From positions 1 through 64,000 of the forward strand of contig NZ_FQXJ01000004.1 of NCBI RefSeq assembly GCF_900129935.1: a DNA stretch of 64,000 nt, read 5' to 3'. Every line of letters begins with the position of its first letter. Positions within the stretch are counted from its first letter, which is position 1. Shown here piece by piece: positions 26,081 through 35,560 of the stretch. Below the pieces are notes generated by a model. It was not told the origin of the DNA. It was given only the letters and a program-made list of their open reading frames with translations, and ran no database searches. The DNA comes from Desulfosporosinus lacus DSM 15449 (GTDB lineage: Bacteria > Bacillota > Desulfitobacteriia > Desulfitobacteriales > Desulfitobacteriaceae). Both the position numbers and the translations under genes were made by a program.

Positions 26081-27037
26081 TTAGGCCCTCCTATCTCCGA
26101 ACCGTGCAGAGAGACGCTTGTATTCCTGTTCTGCAGATTGCATAATGTCCTGAATAATCTGGGCTGCAGGTTCAATGCATCTTACCGCTCCAGCAACTTG
26201 ACCTGCCATGATCGAACCATTTTCTATATCTCCATCCACCATAGCTAAACGCAATTTCCCAATGCCCAGTTTCTCAAGCTCGGCTGCCAACATTCCTTCC
26301 CGTTCATGTTGATCCATTTCGCGCGTAAAGCGATTATCTAAACAACGAACAGGATGACCCGTTGAACGCCCGGTTATAACCGTAGAGCGATCTTTAGCTT
26401 TAAGAATTCTGTCTTTAATGAGTTGAGAAATCGTACACTCTTCTGCGCACATAAAGCGCGTTCCCATTTGTACCCCTTCTGCTCCAAGGGCTAAAGCTGC
26501 CACCAAACCTCGGCCATCCACGATCCCTCCGGCAGCTATAACTGGAATTCTTACAGCATCGACTACTTGAGGAACCAGCGGCAGGGTTCCAATCTCACCG
26601 ATATGTCCGCCCGACTCCATTCCTTCTGCAATGAGTGCGTCAACCCCAGCCTTTTCCAGACGCCTCGCCAAAGCGACCGAAGCCACCACTGGAATCACCT
26701 TTGTCCCAACTTCTTTAAGTTTTGGTACATATTTCCCAGGGTTCCCAGCTCCTGTAGTGATCACAGGCACACGCTCTTCCAAAATAACCTGCATTACTTC
26801 ATCCACAAATGGGGACATGAGCATGACGTTAACTCCATATGGTTTATTCGTAATCGCTTTCACTTTGCGGATTTCTTCACGCAACCAGTCTGCAGGCGCC
26901 TGTCCCGAACCAATAATGCCTAAACCGCCACTCTCCGAGACCGCTGCAACCAATTCTCCCGTCGAAACCCAAGCCATTCCCCCTTGGAAGATAGGGTAAT
27001 CGATTCCGATTAGTTCACATATTCGTGTTTTTATCAT
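26081..27037 (-). CDS. fabK: Enoyl-ACP reductase II (FMN-dependent)
   Basis: FabK reduces the trans-2-enoyl-ACP double bond and replaces FabI in many Firmicutes; no fabI is seen here. The 318-residue protein has YPIFQGGMAWVSTGELVAAVSESGGLGIIGSG, AEGMESGGHIGEIGT and AGGIVDGRGLVAALALGAEGVQMGTRF, the FMN-binding parts of the family, with the conserved His in GGHIG. The start ATG overlaps the fabH stop (ATGA). Its place in the middle of the fapR-acpP operon makes the assignment firm. Confidence 0.9.
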   Translation of the reverse strand: MIKTRICELIGIDYPIFQGGMAWVSTGELVAAVSESGGLGIIGSGQAPADWLREEIRKVKAITNKPYGVNVMLMSPFVDEVMQVILEERVPVITTGAGNPGKYVPKLKEVGTKVIPVVASVALARRLEKAGVDALIAEGMESGGHIGEIGTLPLVPQVVDAVRIPVIAAGGIVDGRGLVAALALGAEGVQMGTRFMCAEECTISQLIKDRILKAKDRSTVITGRSTGHPVRCLDNRFTREMDQHEREGMLAAELEKLGIGKLRLAMVDGDIENGSIMAGQVAGAVRCIEPAAQIIQDIMQSAEQEYKRLSARFGDRRA

Positions 27038-28035
27038 ACTTCTAAGCCTACTTTCGTCCATTTCAAAACACACGCGCCCCAAGTGAGTCCCGTGCCGAAA
27101 CCTGCCATCACGATAATATCCCCCTCTGCAATACGTCCCGATTTGAACGTTTCATCTAAAGCGACTGGAATAGACGCGGCTGACATATTGCCATACTTAT
27201 CTAAATTTACAACCACTTTATCCGGAGAAATACCAAGTCGTCTAACAGCCGCATCTACAATTCTAATATTGGCTTGGTGTGGAATAAGAAGATCCACATC
27301 CTCAATTTTTAAATCAGCATTCTTCAGAACCTTAACTGAAACTTCGCCCATAACTCGGACGGCGAATTTATAGACTTCCTTGCCCTCCATCTGAAGAGTG
27401 TGCAGATTTTTCTCGACAGTTTCAAGACTTGCAGGATACATAGAGCCCCCAGCCGGTTGACTTAGCAAAGCACCACCCGAACCATCAGAGCCTAATTCGA
27501 AACCTAAAAAGCCAAAACCCTCTTTTACAGGTTGCAAAACCGCGGCTCCTGCACCATCTCCAAAAAGGATACAAGTCGAACGATCTTTCCAGTTGAGCAC
27601 CTTGCTTAAGGTTTCCCCGCCAATGACGAGCACTGTTTTATACATCCCTGTAGCAATAAACTGGCTGCCTGTCACCACTCCATAGATAAATCCACTGCAT
27701 CCCGCTTCCAGATCAAAGCCTGCCGCATTTCTGGCTCCTAAACGGTCTGCTACAAGGCAAGCAGTGGCTGGAAATGCATAATCCGGGGTTATCGTAGCTA
27801 CGATAATCAGATCGACCTCCTCAGGGGCGATTTGGGCATCTTCTAAGGCCTTCAACCCTGCTTGATAACACAATTCAGAAACAGGCATGTCCTTCGGGGC
27901 AATATGGCGTTGCTTGATCCCTGTACGTGAAATAATCCATTCGTCATTGGTGTCCAAAAACTGTTCAAAATCTTTATTGGTTACAATGTTTTCAGGAACA
28001 TATGATCCTATCCCCACAATTCCCACACTACGCAT
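27034..28035 (-). CDS. fabH: 3-Oxoacyl-ACP synthase III (KAS III)
   Basis: FabH condenses an acyl-CoA starter with malonyl-ACP to begin fatty acid synthesis. Catalytic residues are the cysteine in LEAGCSGFIYG, histidine in LIPHQANIRI and asparagine in KYGNMSAASIPVAL. I start at the ATG of RSVGIVGIGSYVPENIV, with GAGG ten bases upstream, giving 333 residues; nine upstream codons are open but not conserved in character. Confidence 0.95.
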   Translation of the reverse strand: MRSVGIVGIGSYVPENIVTNKDFEQFLDTNDEWIISRTGIKQRHIAPKDMPVSELCYQAGLKALEDAQIAPEEVDLIIVATITPDYAFPATACLVADRLGARNAAGFDLEAGCSGFIYGVVTGSQFIATGMYKTVLVIGGETLSKVLNWKDRSTCILFGDGAGAAVLQPVKEGFGFLGFELGSDGSGGALLSQPAGGSMYPASLETVEKNLHTLQMEGKEVYKFAVRVMGEVSVKVLKNADLKIEDVDLLIPHQANIRIVDAAVRRLGISPDKVVVNLDKYGNMSAASIPVALDETFKSGRIAEGDIIVMAGFGTGLTWGACVLKWTKVGLEV

Positions 28036-28076
28036 CAATCGCAGTCCTCTTTTCTCATTCACTAGTCAGCCCAAAC

Positions 28077-29063
28077 CTACTTAGGGAGATCTTCTCGAAT
28101 TTGTTCAATCAAGTTCACTTGCACACACTCTCGAGCTACCCGAATAGCATTAAATATTGCTTTGGCTTTTGAACTCCCGTGGCAAATAATGCTGATTCCA
28201 TTGACCCCAAGCAGTGGCGCTCCACCATACTCCGCATAGTCCATCATCCGGGCAATCTCTTTTAACCCCGGCTTCACAGCCAGTGCACCTAGTTTACGAA
28301 CCATGTTTGAAGTAATCTTCTCCTTAATCTGCTGAAACAATACTCCAGCTAGCCCTTCTGCTGTTTTTAAGAGGATATTGCCTGCAAACCCTTCACAAAC
28401 AACCACATCCGCTCGTCCATAGGGAACATCCCGCCCCTCTACGTTGCCGATAAAATTTACAGGGCTGGCTTTTAACAGGGGATAAGCCTTTTGGGTCAGC
28501 TCATTTCCCTTTCCTTCTTCGCTTCCTACGTTAAGCAGACCGACGCGGGGATTCTGAATTCCTAAGATTTTCGTCGCATAAACACTGCCCATCATCCCGT
28601 ATTGGCAAAGTTGTTCAGGCGTTGCATCCATGTTTGCCCCTACATCGAGAATAAGTTTCCCACCTTCTGGAGTCGGCAGAATAGTAACAATGGCCGGACG
28701 TTCAATCCCCTTGATACGTCCCAAGCCTAAAAGTGCAGCAGCCATTTGAGCTCCAGTGCTTCCGGCACTGACTACTGCATCAGCTTCACCTTGTTTAACC
28801 AATCGAGTAGCAACGACAATAGAGGAATCTTTTTTCTTACGCACCGCATTAGCCGGATGCTCATCCATCTCTATAACTTCTGAAGCTTCATAAATTGATA
28901 CATTTCCAGGCAAAGTACCTCCTGACAAAAAAGTTTGAATCCGCTCCTTTTGCCCTACCAATATAAGCTGAACATCCGGGCTTGATTTTGCGGCCATCAT
29001 TGTCCCTTTAATGATCTCCTCCGGAGCATAGTCCCCGCCCATTGCATCCACAGCAATTCTCAT
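28077..29063 (-). CDS. plsX: Phosphate acyltransferase PlsX
   Basis: PlsX makes acyl-phosphate from acyl-ACP, the acyl donor for PlsY in phospholipid synthesis. The N-terminal RIAVDAMGGDYAPEEIIKG and the internal VVSAGSTGAQMAAALLGLGRIKG are diagnostic. The 328-residue length is normal. It abuts fapR with no gap, the usual Firmicute order fapR-plsX-fab. Confidence 0.96.
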   Translation of the reverse strand: MRIAVDAMGGDYAPEEIIKGTMMAAKSSPDVQLILVGQKERIQTFLSGGTLPGNVSIYEASEVIEMDEHPANAVRKKKDSSIVVATRLVKQGEADAVVSAGSTGAQMAAALLGLGRIKGIERPAIVTILPTPEGGKLILDVGANMDATPEQLCQYGMMGSVYATKILGIQNPRVGLLNVGSEEGKGNELTQKAYPLLKASPVNFIGNVEGRDVPYGRADVVVCEGFAGNILLKTAEGLAGVLFQQIKEKITSNMVRKLGALAVKPGLKEIARMMDYAEYGGAPLLGVNGISIICHGSSKAKAIFNAIRVARECVQVNLIEQIREDLPK

Positions 29064-29651
29064 TTATTCCACCTCCTTTTCCCATGCATCTGTGGAATCC
29101 TCTATCGCAAATAGAATCCAGTTTCCCTTAAGCACTTCCTCTGAACCAACACTGACTAATATTTGAACCCAGTATTTATTCTGTTTACGTTTGAGAACAA
29201 TTCCTTTTGCGATAACAACTTCGCCCAACTGAACAGGCCTTATAAATTTTAATTCGACACTTCCAGTCAAAGCTACTTTAGCATCGACTAGAGCAATGGC
29301 GAGGGAATTTGCTTGAGCAAATAAATAATGACCGCGAGCTACTCTTGCTTTTGTCAAAACCATACTCTCATCAATCATCAGCTTTGAACAAGCTCTCTCT
29401 CCAATTACAAGTTCGAGTAATTCTCCGATTAGCTCCTGATCATCTAAAGACTTTAAGGTCGAATACGCCTCTTGAGCCACAGCGCGGGTTCGTTCTCGGA
29501 GTTCTGGAATCCCCAATTCTCCGCGATCTAAACGAATAGTAGAGACACTCACCTTAAACCGCTCAGAAAGCTCCTCGTCCGTAGAAAATGGGTTTTTTAA
29601 AAGCGCTTCACCTAAGAGTTTGCGGCGTTCTTCTTTACTGTATCGAGCCAT
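29064..29651 (-). CDS. fapR: Fatty acid and phospholipid synthesis repressor FapR
   Basis: FapR represses lipid synthesis genes and is released by malonyl-CoA. The 195-residue protein has an N-terminal DeoR-type helix-turn-helix (STDEELSERFKVSVSTIRLDR) and a C-terminal hot-dog domain that binds malonyl-CoA (GHYLFAQANSLAIALVDAKVALTGSVELKFIRPVQLGE). A FapR-like operator lies at its own promoter, so it is probably autoregulated with the whole operon. Confidence 0.95.
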   Translation of the reverse strand: MARYSKEERRKLLGEALLKNPFSTDEELSERFKVSVSTIRLDRGELGIPELRERTRAVAQEAYSTLKSLDDQELIGELLELVIGERACSKLMIDESMVLTKARVARGHYLFAQANSLAIALVDAKVALTGSVELKFIRPVQLGEVVIAKGIVLKRKQNKYWVQILVSVGSEEVLKGNWILFAIEDSTDAWEKEVE

Positions 29652-29780
29652 CTAAATCACCATTTCTCATCTTGCATTTTTCTAAGTATTGAGTGCAATG
29701 CGCAAACCATTATAATTAACCTTCAAAATGAGTTTCGAAGCCCCAGGTTCATACTTCGTTCATCGTACTTCGAACCCCGA

Positions 29781-29800
29781 TTTAGTACCTGGTCACAATT
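29781..29800 (-). promoter_or_regulatory. FapR operator of the fapR-plsX-fab operon
   Basis: TTTAGTACCTGGTCACAATT matches one half of the B. subtilis FapR box (TTAGTACC, then TGG) perfectly, while the second half is degenerate (TCACAA rather than TACTAA). It overlaps the -10 element and the transcription start, where repression would block initiation. Confidence 0.75.
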
Positions 29801-29826
29801 ATAAACTATCTTATCACGCTTATCAA
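29798..29826 (-). promoter_or_regulatory. Sigma-A promoter of the fapR-acpP operon
   Basis: Minus strand: TTGATA, exactly 17 bases, TATAAT. The leader of about 140 bases before fapR contains TTCGAAG / CTTCGAA arms of the short TTCGAA repeat type. Confidence 0.85.
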
Positions 29827-29871
29827 GAAATAACCCTGTCGAATTACTTCCTGCCCTTCGACATAACTAAA

Positions 29872-29917
29872 CAAACAAAAAACAAAGAGCCCCTCAATAT
29901 GAAGAGCTCTTTGTTCT
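29872..29917 (-). terminator. Rho-independent terminator after rpmF
   Basis: Minus strand: AACAAAGAGC / GCTCTTTGTT, loop about 15 bases, then TTTTGTTTGT. It separates the yceD-rpmF unit from the fapR promoter. Confidence 0.85.
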
Positions 29918-29932
29918 TTTCCGTGCCAAACC

Positions 29933-30112
29933 TTAAGATTCAATAGCAATAACTGCCTTGGAATTATAAAACCCACAGCTAGGGCAAATATAATGCGGCA
30001 TTTTTGGTTTATGGCATTGGGGGCATTCGATGTGGTTTGGTGCAGTTAGTTTCCACATAGCCCGACGTTTACGAACCCTTGACTTTGACTGTCGATGTTG
30101 CGGAACACCCAT
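29933..30112 (-). CDS. rpmF: 50S ribosomal protein bL32
   Basis: A 59-residue ribosomal protein. It begins GVPQHRQSKSRVRKRRAMWKL and has a zinc ribbon CPQC...CPSC (about residues 30-45), the zinc-containing form of bL32. A ribosome binding site AAGGGGG precedes the ATG. It follows yceD by 32 bases, the conserved yceD-rpmF pair. Confidence 0.96.
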   Translation of the reverse strand: MGVPQHRQSKSRVRKRRAMWKLTAPNHIECPQCHKPKMPHYICPSCGFYNSKAVIAIES

Positions 30113-30144
30113 AATTACACCCCCTTTATTTTTTCTGAACTTAA

Positions 30145-30654
30145 TCAGTCATTGGATTGCCACTTGGCCAGTGCTGCTAACCGGGGGTCAACTGTACCTT
30201 CCCCGCAATTACATGGGGTTAGATTTCTATTTACACCACAGTTTGGGCATAGCCCATGACACTCTGCTGAACAAACAAACTTCATCGGTAAAGCTAACAC
30301 AATTTGCTCAAAAATACGATCCTTTATATCGATCTCATCTTTGTCCAAAAGGAGCGCTGTCTCAAGGAGATCTTCAGTAGCTAAAGTTCGAAACGCCCAC
30401 TCATCTTCGTAATGAAGATCTAATGGATAAACGAACGACTCTAAACAGCGTCCACACGTTGCCTTGAGTTCTGTGTGAATAGTTCCTTTTACCAGCATAG
30501 CTCTACTGGTGTTGTTCACCTGAAGTTGCACATGTACCGGCGCTTGAAATGAGAGGGCTTCTATTCCCAAATCGAAGGCAGAAAAATCCTCCACTAAATC
30601 ATAATGGACACTTTCTCCACCGCTGTGACGAACCTGGGCTACATTCACTTTCAT
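30145..30654 (-). CDS. yceD: YceD family protein (DUF177; YlbN)
   Basis: A 169-residue member of the DUF177/YceD family, encoded next to rpmF in most bacteria and implicated in 23S rRNA or large-subunit maturation. Four cysteines near the C-terminus (CSAECHGLCPNCG) could bind metal, with another pair in TCGRCLESF. The ATG used follows GGGGTGG; the frame is open 24 codons further but crosses the promoter. Confidence 0.9.
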   Translation of the reverse strand: MKVNVAQVRHSGGESVHYDLVEDFSAFDLGIEALSFQAPVHVQLQVNNTSRAMLVKGTIHTELKATCGRCLESFVYPLDLHYEDEWAFRTLATEDLLETALLLDKDEIDIKDRIFEQIVLALPMKFVCSAECHGLCPNCGVNRNLTPCNCGEGTVDPRLAALAKWQSND

Positions 30655-30679
30655 AATACCACCCCAATACACATTCATT

Positions 30680-30708
30680 ATTATAGTTGGCACAATTTTC
30701 TTTGTCAA
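30680..30708 (-). promoter_or_regulatory. Sigma-A promoter of yceD-rpmF
   Basis: Minus strand: perfect TTGACA and perfect TATAAT separated by 17 bases, about 25 bases before the yceD start. Confidence 0.88.
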
Positions 30709-30743
30709 GGAAAACTCTTTACACAAGTGTAATTGCTTTGGAT

Positions 30744-31937
30744 TTATTGAATTAAGTCATGAGTCTCCAGAGCAATCATCAATTCTTCGTTAGTCGGAAT
30801 TACCAAGACACGGCAACGGGCGTTCGGTTTGGAAACATCTACTTCTTCACTTCTGACCTTATTTTTCTCTGAATCAAGGTCTACTCCTATATAATCCAGG
30901 TTCTTACAGATAGCTTCTCGCATGGCCGAAGAGTTTTCTCCGACTCCTGCCGTAAATATAATCCCATCAACCCCACCTAATACGGCGGCATAAGAACCAA
31001 TGAATTGCCGGACATCGTGTTCGAAAATATCTAAGGCAAGCCGTGCGCGGACATTACCTTGTCCCGCTGCCACTTCGATGTCTCTGAAATCACTGCTTAT
31101 TCCTGAGACCCCTAAGGCACCGCATTTTGTATTTAGAAAGTCATTCATTTGATCTACGGTATAATTCTCTCTGCACATGATATAGGTAACAATCGCCGGA
31201 TCCAAAGCACCTGAGCGCGTTCCCATCATAAGCCCGTCCAAAGGAGTAAAGCCCATAGACGTTTCAATCGATTTTCCGCCCCGTATGGCACATATGGAGG
31301 CGCCATTCCCTAAGTGACAGCTAATCAGCTTCAGATCGCTGAGCGGTTTCCGCAGAAGGACCGCTGCACGTTGACTGACGTACTTATGAGATGTACCGTG
31401 GAAGCCATATTTTCGAATCCCATACTTTTTATAATACTCATAAGGCAATCCGTATATATAACTTTTAGGCAACATGGTTTGATGAAAAGCTGTGTCAAAG
31501 ACTGCCACTTGAGGAACTCCCGGCATCATCTTTTGACAAGCCATAATCCCCGCTATATTGGGTGGATTGTGAAGGGGTGCAAGCTCAACACATTCTTTAA
31601 GGGCTTTCATAACATCATCATCAATAAGCACGGATTTAGAAAATTTTTCCCCCCCGTGAACTACGCGATGACCTACCCCGCAGATGTCCTTTAAGTCTTT
31701 TAAAGCACCATATTGTGGAGAAACTAATGCCTCCAACACGAGTTTAATAGCTACGGTATGATTTCCAATCTCAGCTTGAATTACCTCTTTTTCTCCAGAT
31801 CCTGTTCGATGGGTAAGTACTGACCCAGGAAGACCTATCCGTTCAACCAAACCTTTCCCAATAGCATTCTTCGTGGCCATGTCAATTACCTGATATTTTA
31901 GCGAAGAGCTTCCACAATTAATTACTAGAATCTTCAT
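30744..31937 (-). CDS. ackA: Acetate kinase
   Basis: AckA makes ATP from acetyl-phosphate, a main energy-yielding step in anaerobes, and works in reverse for acetate activation. The 397-residue protein starts [18 protein letters not shown] and has [41 protein letters not shown] and [13 protein letters not shown], which form the ASKHA active site. No pta gene is adjacent. The gene stands alone between ylbK and yceD. Confidence 0.97.
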   Translation of the reverse strand: MKILVINCGSSSLKYQVIDMATKNAIGKGLVERIGLPGSVLTHRTGSGEKEVIQAEIGNHTVAIKLVLEALVSPQYGALKDLKDICGVGHRVVHGGEKFSKSVLIDDDVMKALKECVELAPLHNPPNIAGIMACQKMMPGVPQVAVFDTAFHQTMLPKSYIYGLPYEYYKKYGIRKYGFHGTSHKYVSQRAAVLLRKPLSDLKLISCHLGNGASICAIRGGKSIETSMGFTPLDGLMMGTRSGALDPAIVTYIMCRENYTVDQMNDFLNTKCGALGVSGISSDFRDIEVAAGQGNVRARLALDIFEHDVRQFIGSYAAVLGGVDGIIFTAGVGENSSAMREAICKNLDYIGVDLDSEKNKVRSEEVDVSKPNARCRVLVIPTNEELMIALETHDLIQ

Positions 31938-32112
31938 TTTTTATACCCCTTTGTAATTTTCCGAGCTCAAGAAGTTTTACAAGTATTAGTAAACTATAGT
32001 CTTCCCCGAAAAACGTATTTTCCACTTACTTAATGGCTCCATTTCTTTCCACAAAAGTTGTTTCATTGTTTCATAAAAGAGTGTAGCACAAAATCCAAGC
32101 TTTTTTAACCCC

Positions 32113-32877
32113 TCACGCCATTATTCTCTTAATCTCAGAACATTTCGTCAACGCTATGTTCCGTCCAAGCCGAATCCCTTCTTCAGCCCGGTCAAACTGA
32201 AAACTTCCAATATGTCCGATATCAGGTTGCAACAATAAATCTGCACCATGACATTGCGTACGAAATACCTCATCTTCCAAAATCTCGATGGATTGCAACA
32301 AGATATCCATTGCGCTGGTCAGTTTATTGGCCAATCCCTTTTTTACATCCACTGCTAAAACCTTATCGGCTCCCATTTCCCGAGCAACGTGTACTGGTAA
32401 ACGATTTTTAACTGCACCGTCAACTAGAAGACGACCTTGATAACGATAGGGCTTAAAAAATCCTGGAATTGAAATGCTTGCCCGAACAGCCTGGGCTACA
32501 CTCCCCTCGCGAAATACGACAAGTTCCCCTGTTTCAAGATCTGTCGCTACGATGGCCAAGGGAATTTTGAGATTGGCAAATGACATATCTTTAGTCAAGA
32601 GGCGAATTACTTCAAGAATCCTATCCCCTTTTATCAGTCCTTCTTTAGAGACAGCCGGGTCCAATATTTTCTTGGCAAACCCTGGATAGGTCAACAGGCG
32701 TTCGATGCGATAAAGATCCATTCCAGCGCACCACAAAGCACCGAATATAGCTCCTGCACTACACCCGACCACCAAGTCCATGCTTATCATTTCTTCATCA
32801 AGAACTTGCAGAAACCCTAAATGAGCAAACCCCCGCGCACCTCCGGCACCCAAAACAAGTCCTTTTATTGGATTCAT
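32113..32877 (-). CDS. ylbK: Patatin-like phospholipase (YlbK/RssA type)
   Basis: A 254-residue serine hydrolase of the patatin family. The oxyanion motif is GAGGARGFAHLG, the nucleophile is in GCSAG (about residue 38) and the Asp of the dyad is in DGAVKNRLP. The ATG chosen has GGGAGGG eight bases upstream. It is divergent from ylbJ; in B. subtilis ylbJ and ylbK are also neighbours. The substrate is unknown. Confidence 0.88.
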   Translation of the reverse strand: MNPIKGLVLGAGGARGFAHLGFLQVLDEEMISMDLVVGCSAGAIFGALWCAGMDLYRIERLLTYPGFAKKILDPAVSKEGLIKGDRILEVIRLLTKDMSFANLKIPLAIVATDLETGELVVFREGSVAQAVRASISIPGFFKPYRYQGRLLVDGAVKNRLPVHVAREMGADKVLAVDVKKGLANKLTSAMDILLQSIEILEDEVFRTQCHGADLLLQPDIGHIGSFQFDRAEEGIRLGRNIALTKCSEIKRIMA

Positions 32878-32949
32878 TTGATTTTCCCTCCCTGTGACTT
32901 CTAGGGCCCGGCATTCTTCCATATAAATTATGAAGGAAGGTGTGTTTTC

Positions 32950-34107
32950 ATGTCCAATGTTATCCGTGTCCTTGCCTTAAGTTTACTCGCCCTCGGTATG
33001 TTTATCTATCCACAAGAAGTACTTAGTTCCGCCGGCGGAGGATTGACCCTATGGTGGCGTTTCGTCCTCCCTGCCTTGCTCCCTTTTTTTATACTTTCTG
33101 AACTCCTGATGGCTTCGGGATTTGTTCATTTTCTGGGCGTTCTTCTGGAATCGTTTATGCGTCCAGTCTTTCGCCTTCCCGGTAAAGCAGCCTTTGTTGT
33201 GGCCATGGGCTATACTTCGGGATTTCCTATGGGAGCAGTGCTCACCGCCAGACTTCGCAATGACGGAGAAATAACTCGCGAGGAAGGGGAACGTCTCTTA
33301 GCCTTCACGAATAACCCCAGCCCTGGATTTATGTTTGGTGCTGTGGCCTCCGGCATGCTTGGGAAGCCAACACTGGGAATACTATTAGCTGGCTCTATCT
33401 ATCTAGCTAACTTAATTGTTGGGTTTTTGTTTCGATTTTATAGGGTGACTCCTGGACCCCAACACACTGCCACATTCCCTTCAATTAAACGGGCATGGCA
33501 GGAAATGACAAATGCCCAGACCCGAGATAAGCGCACGTTTGGGCAAGTCCTAGGAGATGCCATTAAGCAGAGTACAAACACAGTTCTTATGGTAGCTGGA
33601 TTTATGGCTATTTTTTCGGTAATCCTTCGACTTTTAAACCTCTGGCACATTACCTTAATATTAGCAAGTTTAAGCCATAGTATTTTTCGAATCATTGAAA
33701 TTCCTGTTTTTAAAGCATTTTTTAATGGTCTTTTTGAAATGACGCTAGGCTGCCAGGAAGTAATACAAGCCCTTTCCATGCTCGATCAGCAAGTAGCCCT
33801 TCTCGCTCTCCTCATGGGCTGGGGTGGACTTTCCGTCTTCGCTCAAGTCGCTGGATTAATTAGCGGTACAGATTTACGTTTCTCCTCATTCCTGATAGCA
33901 AGAGTTCTTCATGCACTTATTGCACTCGGACTGAGCCAACTCTTCCTCCTAGTTGCTGAGGTACCCGCCTGGACCAGGCCTGTCCGAATTGCTGACCCCT
34001 CCGTTTTTTTCTGGAATACTTGGCATATCAGTTCTCTTGTGTTTATGGGGTGCATGTCTGTTCTTGCCATCCTTGCTTTTGTTGGAGTTCGCAGATCAAG
34101 AACCTAA
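32950..34107 (+). CDS. ylbJ: Sporulation integral membrane protein YlbJ
   Basis: A 385-residue polytopic membrane protein with about eight to ten hydrophobic segments, required for spore cortex formation in B. subtilis. Family features visible are WWRFVLPALLPFFILSELL, MGYTSGFPMGAVLTARLR and FTNNPSPGFMFGAVASGMLG. It is one of the few plus-strand genes, divergent from ylbK and converging with a coiled-coil gene. Confidence 0.9.
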   Translation: MSNVIRVLALSLLALGMFIYPQEVLSSAGGGLTLWWRFVLPALLPFFILSELLMASGFVHFLGVLLESFMRPVFRLPGKAAFVVAMGYTSGFPMGAVLTARLRNDGEITREEGERLLAFTNNPSPGFMFGAVASGMLGKPTLGILLAGSIYLANLIVGFLFRFYRVTPGPQHTATFPSIKRAWQEMTNAQTRDKRTFGQVLGDAIKQSTNTVLMVAGFMAIFSVILRLLNLWHITLILASLSHSIFRIIEIPVFKAFFNGLFEMTLGCQEVIQALSMLDQQVALLALLMGWGGLSVFAQVAGLISGTDLRFSSFLIARVLHALIALGLSQLFLLVAEVPAWTRPVRIADPSVFFWNTWHISSLVFMGCMSVLAILAFVGVRRSRT

Positions 34108-34111
34108 TACA

Positions 34112-34140
34112 AGGAAAAAAGAGTGAGATTTACTCACTCT
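34112..34140 (-). terminator. Terminator between ylbJ and the coiled-coil gene
   Basis: AGAGTGAG / CTCACTCT with a five-base loop. On the minus strand it is followed by TTTTTT. The stop codon of the minus-strand gene lies in the loop. Confidence 0.75.
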
Positions 34141-34624
34141 CCTCAATTTCAGACTTTCCCATTCGCTCTTCTTTGGCTAATCCCTTTAATTCTTCTCGAT
34201 TTTTACGTAAGGATTGAAGAGTTTCATACAAGCTCTGCTCTACATGTTTTAGCATTTCATCAGCGTATTGAACCGCCCCAGTTTTTACTTCACGCGCAAA
34301 AGTTTGTGCTTGTTTAACAATATCTTCACCATAGTCTTGAGCCTGCTTTACCACTTCATTTTCCAAGGCCATCTTATCAACATATGTTTTCCCTTGATCC
34401 AAAAGTTTCTGTGCTTCTGCCTGAGCTTCATCTAAAATACGTTGACGTTCTTTTAAAACCCATTTAGCATTTGTAATTTCTTCAGGTAAGGCCGCACGCA
34501 CACGATCCAGCAATTCAAAAATCACTGCATCATCCACTAAAACCTTTCCCGTCATCGGAATTTTAGTTCCATGATCAACAATTTCTTCCACTTCATTAAT
34601 TAAACTCTGAATATCACTTTCCAC
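34130..34624 (-). CDS. Predicted coiled-coil protein, function unknown
   Basis: A 164-residue, highly charged, almost wholly helical protein. From about residue 60 it is an unbroken coiled coil with Ala/Glu/Lys-rich heptads (RILDEAQAEAQKLLDQGK, VVKQAQDYGEDIVKQAQTF), reminiscent of stalk subunits of F- or V-type ATPases, but no membrane segment is present. It follows rsmD by 17 bases. In B. subtilis coaD sits between rsmD and ylbJ; this gene occupies the place and is not coaD. Low-complexity helices make remote similarity unreliable. Confidence 0.75.
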   Translation of the reverse strand: MESDIQSLINEVEEIVDHGTKIPMTGKVLVDDAVIFELLDRVRAALPEEITNAKWVLKERQRILDEAQAEAQKLLDQGKTYVDKMALENEVVKQAQDYGEDIVKQAQTFAREVKTGAVQYADEMLKHVEQSLYETLQSLRKNREELKGLAKEERMGKSEIEESE

Positions 34625-34641
34625 TTATATCCTCTCCCTCG

Positions 34642-35193
34642 TCATACATCCATTCTCTGTAGGTACCATATTTTTGTGTCACCGTATTCCGCTGTTTTAC
34701 GAATTTCAAACGGATAAAGGTCATCCGTTAACTTTTCGTCTTTAGCCGTCTCAGCGATGATAACTCCATCATCGGATAAATAAGAGTATTCCTTCAAGGA
34801 TTGGAGAACCTTTGGAATAAGTTCCTGTCGATAAGGAGGGTCTAGAAAAATAAGATTAAACACTTCATCTGGATATCTATGTATGAACATGAAAGCATCC
34901 ATTAAAAGAAGTTTGGACTTTTGGCTAACCCCTACTTGTTCGAGATTTTTCCGGATAACTTGATACGCGTCATAGTTCTTTTCCACCAGCACTGCCTCAC
35001 TCGAGCCACGGGAAAGGGCTTCAATCGCCAAGTTTCCTGTTCCGGCGAAAAGGTCTAACACACGAGAGTTCAATACCTTGTCCCCTAAAACGCTAAAAAT
35101 AGCACCCTTCACTTTATCTGAGGTCGGGCGCGTATGTAACCCTTCTACCGCCTTAAGTTGTCGTCCACGCATTTCTCCTGCAATAATCCGCAT
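34642..35193 (-). CDS. rsmD: 16S rRNA (guanine966-N2)-methyltransferase
   Basis: RsmD methylates 16S rRNA in the 30S head. The 183-residue protein has MRIIAGEMRGRQLKAVEG, the SAM-binding RVLDLFAGTGNLAIEALSRG and the catalytic FLDPPY motif. I use the ATG with GGAGG five bases upstream; four more upstream codons are open. Gene order beside ylbJ and ylbK matches B. subtilis. Confidence 0.94.
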   Translation of the reverse strand: MRIIAGEMRGRQLKAVEGLHTRPTSDKVKGAIFSVLGDKVLNSRVLDLFAGTGNLAIEALSRGSSEAVLVEKNYDAYQVIRKNLEQVGVSQKSKLLLMDAFMFIHRYPDEVFNLIFLDPPYRQELIPKVLQSLKEYSYLSDDGVIIAETAKDEKLTDDLYPFEIRKTAEYGDTKIWYLQRMDV

Positions 35194-35560
35194 AAAGCCC
35201 TCCAAGTTACATTATAGCAGTTATAAATTTTAACTGCTACAAAGACTTGCAATATAATTAATTTTAGTATATCTGCTATCTGCATTTTCCGGCCAAAAAC
35301 ATGAATCTCATTATATCTCATTTTTATTTCTAGTTCGGCAAGACTCATTGGATAATTAATCCTAATGGCCTAAATCGCATATTAGAAATTATTGTTATCA
35401 AGTTCTGTAATCTACAGTATACCACAAGAAAAGCCTAAATTCCCTGTATATCGTTGCATATCGTTTTACTTTTTGTCACATACTAAACTTGGCAAATGAT
35501 GCTTTTGAAAATCATTATATGCCCTTCCCCCATCCAACTCTTCCTTCGTTTTCCTCTGTT

